DNA from: CAVVEC01 sp963747105
GTDB taxonomy: Bacteria > Acidobacteriota > Terriglobia > Terriglobales > Acidobacteriaceae
NCBI GenBank assembly: GCA_963747105.1
Contig: CAVVEC010000016.1
Coordinates: forward strand, 1-64,000
Reading direction: 5' to 3'
DNA: 64,000 bases
Under the pieces are notes generated by a model that saw only the letters and a list, made by a program, of their open reading frames with translations, was not told the DNA's origin and did not search any database. Positions within the stretch are counted from its first letter, which is position 1, and the number at the start of each line of letters is the position of its first letter. The translations under genes were made by a program, and so were the position numbers. Shown piece by piece: positions 62,378-64,000 of the stretch.

Positions 62378-63946
62378 ATGGTGACATTTTTGTACTTGGG
62401 TGTCTTCGCGGTCTCTGTGGTGTGTTCGTTTGTTTTCACCAGGTATGTGCGAAATTTGGCGAACGCACGCGGCTGGGTTACCCCGCCCAACCTTGACCGA
62501 CATCTGCACAGCACTCCAATACCGCGGCTTGGGGGCGTCGCCATTTTTCTTGCTTTCCTCGTGGGTACTCTTCTTGCTTTGCTGGCGGGCTGGGTTAACC
62601 CGCAGTTGACCTCGGGGTTTTCCTTGAAGACTCCAGTCACGATTCTTTCCGCTGGATTCCTGATCCTTCTGCTTGGCATTTATGACGACACCCGCCCGGT
62701 CGGACCCTATTTCAAATTTACGGTTCAGGCGGTAGCGGCATGCATTCTTTTCGCAGGAGGTCTCCGAATTCTCGATTTACCTTTGCTCTTGGGCAAACAT
62801 AACCTCCCCTGGTTTGTCGGCCTTCCGTTCACCATACTCTGGGTTCTCGCCATCACCAATGCTTTCAATCTGATAGACGGTTTGGATGGCCTGGCGGCGG
62901 GTTCCGCGCTATTTTCGACCATCGTGGTTCTTGTGGTGTCGCTGTTGGGTCATATTGCACTGGTTTCGCTGATGACCCTCGCGCTGGCGGGAGCGATCCT
63001 GGGTTTTCTGCGCTACAACTTCAATCCGGCAACCATCTTTCTCGGCGATTCCGGAAGTCTCTTCATCGGTTTCATGCTAAGCGCACTGGCACTGCAGGGG
63101 GCGGTGAAGTCGCCAACGATTCTGGCGGTTGCCATTCCGGTGGTGTCCTTCGGATTGCCCATCCTGGAAACCATTCTGTCAGTGCTTCGCCGCTTGATGA
63201 GTGGACGATCTTTGTTCTCGGCGGACCGCGAGCACATTCATCACAAACTGCTGGACCGTGGTTTGTCGCAGCGACAAGTTGTGATTATCCTCTACGCAGT
63301 CTCGGCGATGTTCGCCTTGTTCAGTTTATTCTTGCTGTGGCCGAGCGGCAGTACGCTGGGCATTGCTTTTGTCGTGCTGGGCAGCGGTGTGTGGATCGGA
63401 GTCCAGCATCTGGGGTATGTGGAGTTTGGCGAACTGAGCCGGCTTGCGCAGCGAACCCTGGAGCAGAGACGGGTCTTTATCAACGATCTGACCATTCGCC
63501 GAGCAGTCGAAGAGCTGAAAGCAACCCGTGATTTCGAGGATCTTTGCCGCATTCTGGTTGCGGCATTTACCGCGAATGATTTCGATGCCTTCGAGTTGCG
63601 GCTGCATTCCTCACCCGACCAGGTGCGCGGGAGTCACGGATTGCAATTGCTTTCAGACAGCGGCGGCGCCTGCCTTCGCTGGCAAAGGACGAATGGCGAC
63701 TTTCGAACTGAACCCGGCAAGGGCTGGAGTTTCAATCTTGACCTGGTAAGTGGGAATCGGCGTCGCGGGTCAATGACTGTTTACCAGTCCTATACCGAAC
63801 GGGGCTTACAGCTTGATCTCAATTTGCTCACTTCGGAATTTCCCGTGGTTCTGGCGGACGCGTTGCACCGCACCCTGAGTCAATCCCGTCTGCCTCGACC
63901 TGTGGTCAAGGAAACCGCAGAACCGATGACGGCCCAAGCGGGCTGA
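62378..63946 (+). CDS. WecA/MraY-family sugar-1-phosphate transferase with C-terminal cytoplasmic extension
   Basis: 522 aa from the ATG at 62378; a GTG three bases later is equally placed for the ribosome site. About ten membrane helices hold the PNPT motifs: TPIPRLGGVAIFLAF, LGIYDDTRPVGPYFKF (Asp pair for Mg), NAFNLIDGLDGLAAG, FLGDSGSLFIGFML and the HIHHKLLDRGLSQRQVV His motif. It transfers a sugar phosphate, probably N-acetylhexosamine, to undecaprenyl phosphate, starting the repeat unit. Residues beyond about 350 form an extra soluble region (VFINDLTIRRAVEELKATRD...FELRLHSSPDQVRG...) not present in E. coli WecA, perhaps a GAF-like regulatory domain. Confidence 0.92.
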   Translation: MVTFLYLGVFAVSVVCSFVFTRYVRNLANARGWVTPPNLDRHLHSTPIPRLGGVAIFLAFLVGTLLALLAGWVNPQLTSGFSLKTPVTILSAGFLILLLGIYDDTRPVGPYFKFTVQAVAACILFAGGLRILDLPLLLGKHNLPWFVGLPFTILWVLAITNAFNLIDGLDGLAAGSALFSTIVVLVVSLLGHIALVSLMTLALAGAILGFLRYNFNPATIFLGDSGSLFIGFMLSALALQGAVKSPTILAVAIPVVSFGLPILETILSVLRRLMSGRSLFSADREHIHHKLLDRGLSQRQVVIILYAVSAMFALFSLFLLWPSGSTLGIAFVVLGSGVWIGVQHLGYVEFGELSRLAQRTLEQRRVFINDLTIRRAVEELKATRDFEDLCRILVAAFTANDFDAFELRLHSSPDQVRGSHGLQLLSDSGGACLRWQRTNGDFRTEPGKGWSFNLDLVSGNRRRGSMTVYQSYTERGLQLDLNLLTSEFPVVLADALHRTLSQSRLPRPVVKETAEPMTAQAG

Positions 63947-64000
63947 TCATCCGCCGTTGCCTTGACCGATAGAGCCTTTGTCGGCCAAACCCGATCAACT

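Overview
The window looks like a chromosomal stretch of an acidobacterium (Acidobacteriota, Terriglobia/Koribacter-like). This is inferred from gene content: a long carboxypeptidase-regulatory-domain TonB-dependent receptor, LytTR regulators, a PknB-type kinase fused to TPR repeats, a DUF1736/TMTC-like GT-C protein with TPRs, a small two-haem reaction-centre-type cytochrome, FG-GAP repeat proteins and GloVer-repeat proteins. No rRNA, tRNA or CRISPR array was seen.

Left part (1-30 kb) is mixed housekeeping and regulatory DNA. It holds a partial secreted glycosidase-like FG-GAP protein, a c-type cytochrome, a lone LytTR protein, a secreted beta-propeller, a broken metallo-beta-lactamase-fold gene, a LytS/LytR-like sensor-regulator pair, the TonB receptor, and a second LytTR regulator with a degenerate receiver. 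Next come the TMTC-like protein, secreted hypotheticals, a DUF2780 protein, an unusual P-loop-like protein with a small partner gene, a stress/hydrolase group (DJ-1/PfpI, NTF2-like, alpha/beta hydrolase, AraC regulator), a rhomboid protease, a six-S1-domain RNA-binding protein and a Ser/Thr kinase with TPRs.

Right part (30.5-64 kb) is one large exopolysaccharide/O-antigen locus. It has an initiating WecA/MraY-like sugar-phosphate transferase, a Wza-type export protein, a Wzc-type co-polymerase/tyrosine kinase, a Wzy-like polymerase, an ABC exporter (Wzm/Wzt with a C-terminal sugar-recognition domain), about nine glycosyltransferases (three in near-tandem paralogous copies), and several tailoring enzymes (TylF-, CmcI- and FkbM-type SAM enzymes, an OafA-type acyltransferase). 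It also has a secreted beta-helix protein, two GloVer-repeat surface proteins, an IS630 insertion, and the C-terminal stub of a carbamoyltransferase. Genes point both ways and sit in short operons with ATGA overlaps. Presumably the WecA-like enzyme starts the lipid-linked chain, the glycosyltransferases extend it, tailoring enzymes decorate it, and Wzm/Wzt and/or Wzy-Wzc-Wza export it. No Wzx flippase was recognised.

A recurrent feature is that at least seven otherwise well-conserved genes are broken by single-base indels, mostly in short homopolymers. Adding or removing one base restores the expected protein, so I treat these genes as probably intact and the indels as probable sequencing or assembly errors.
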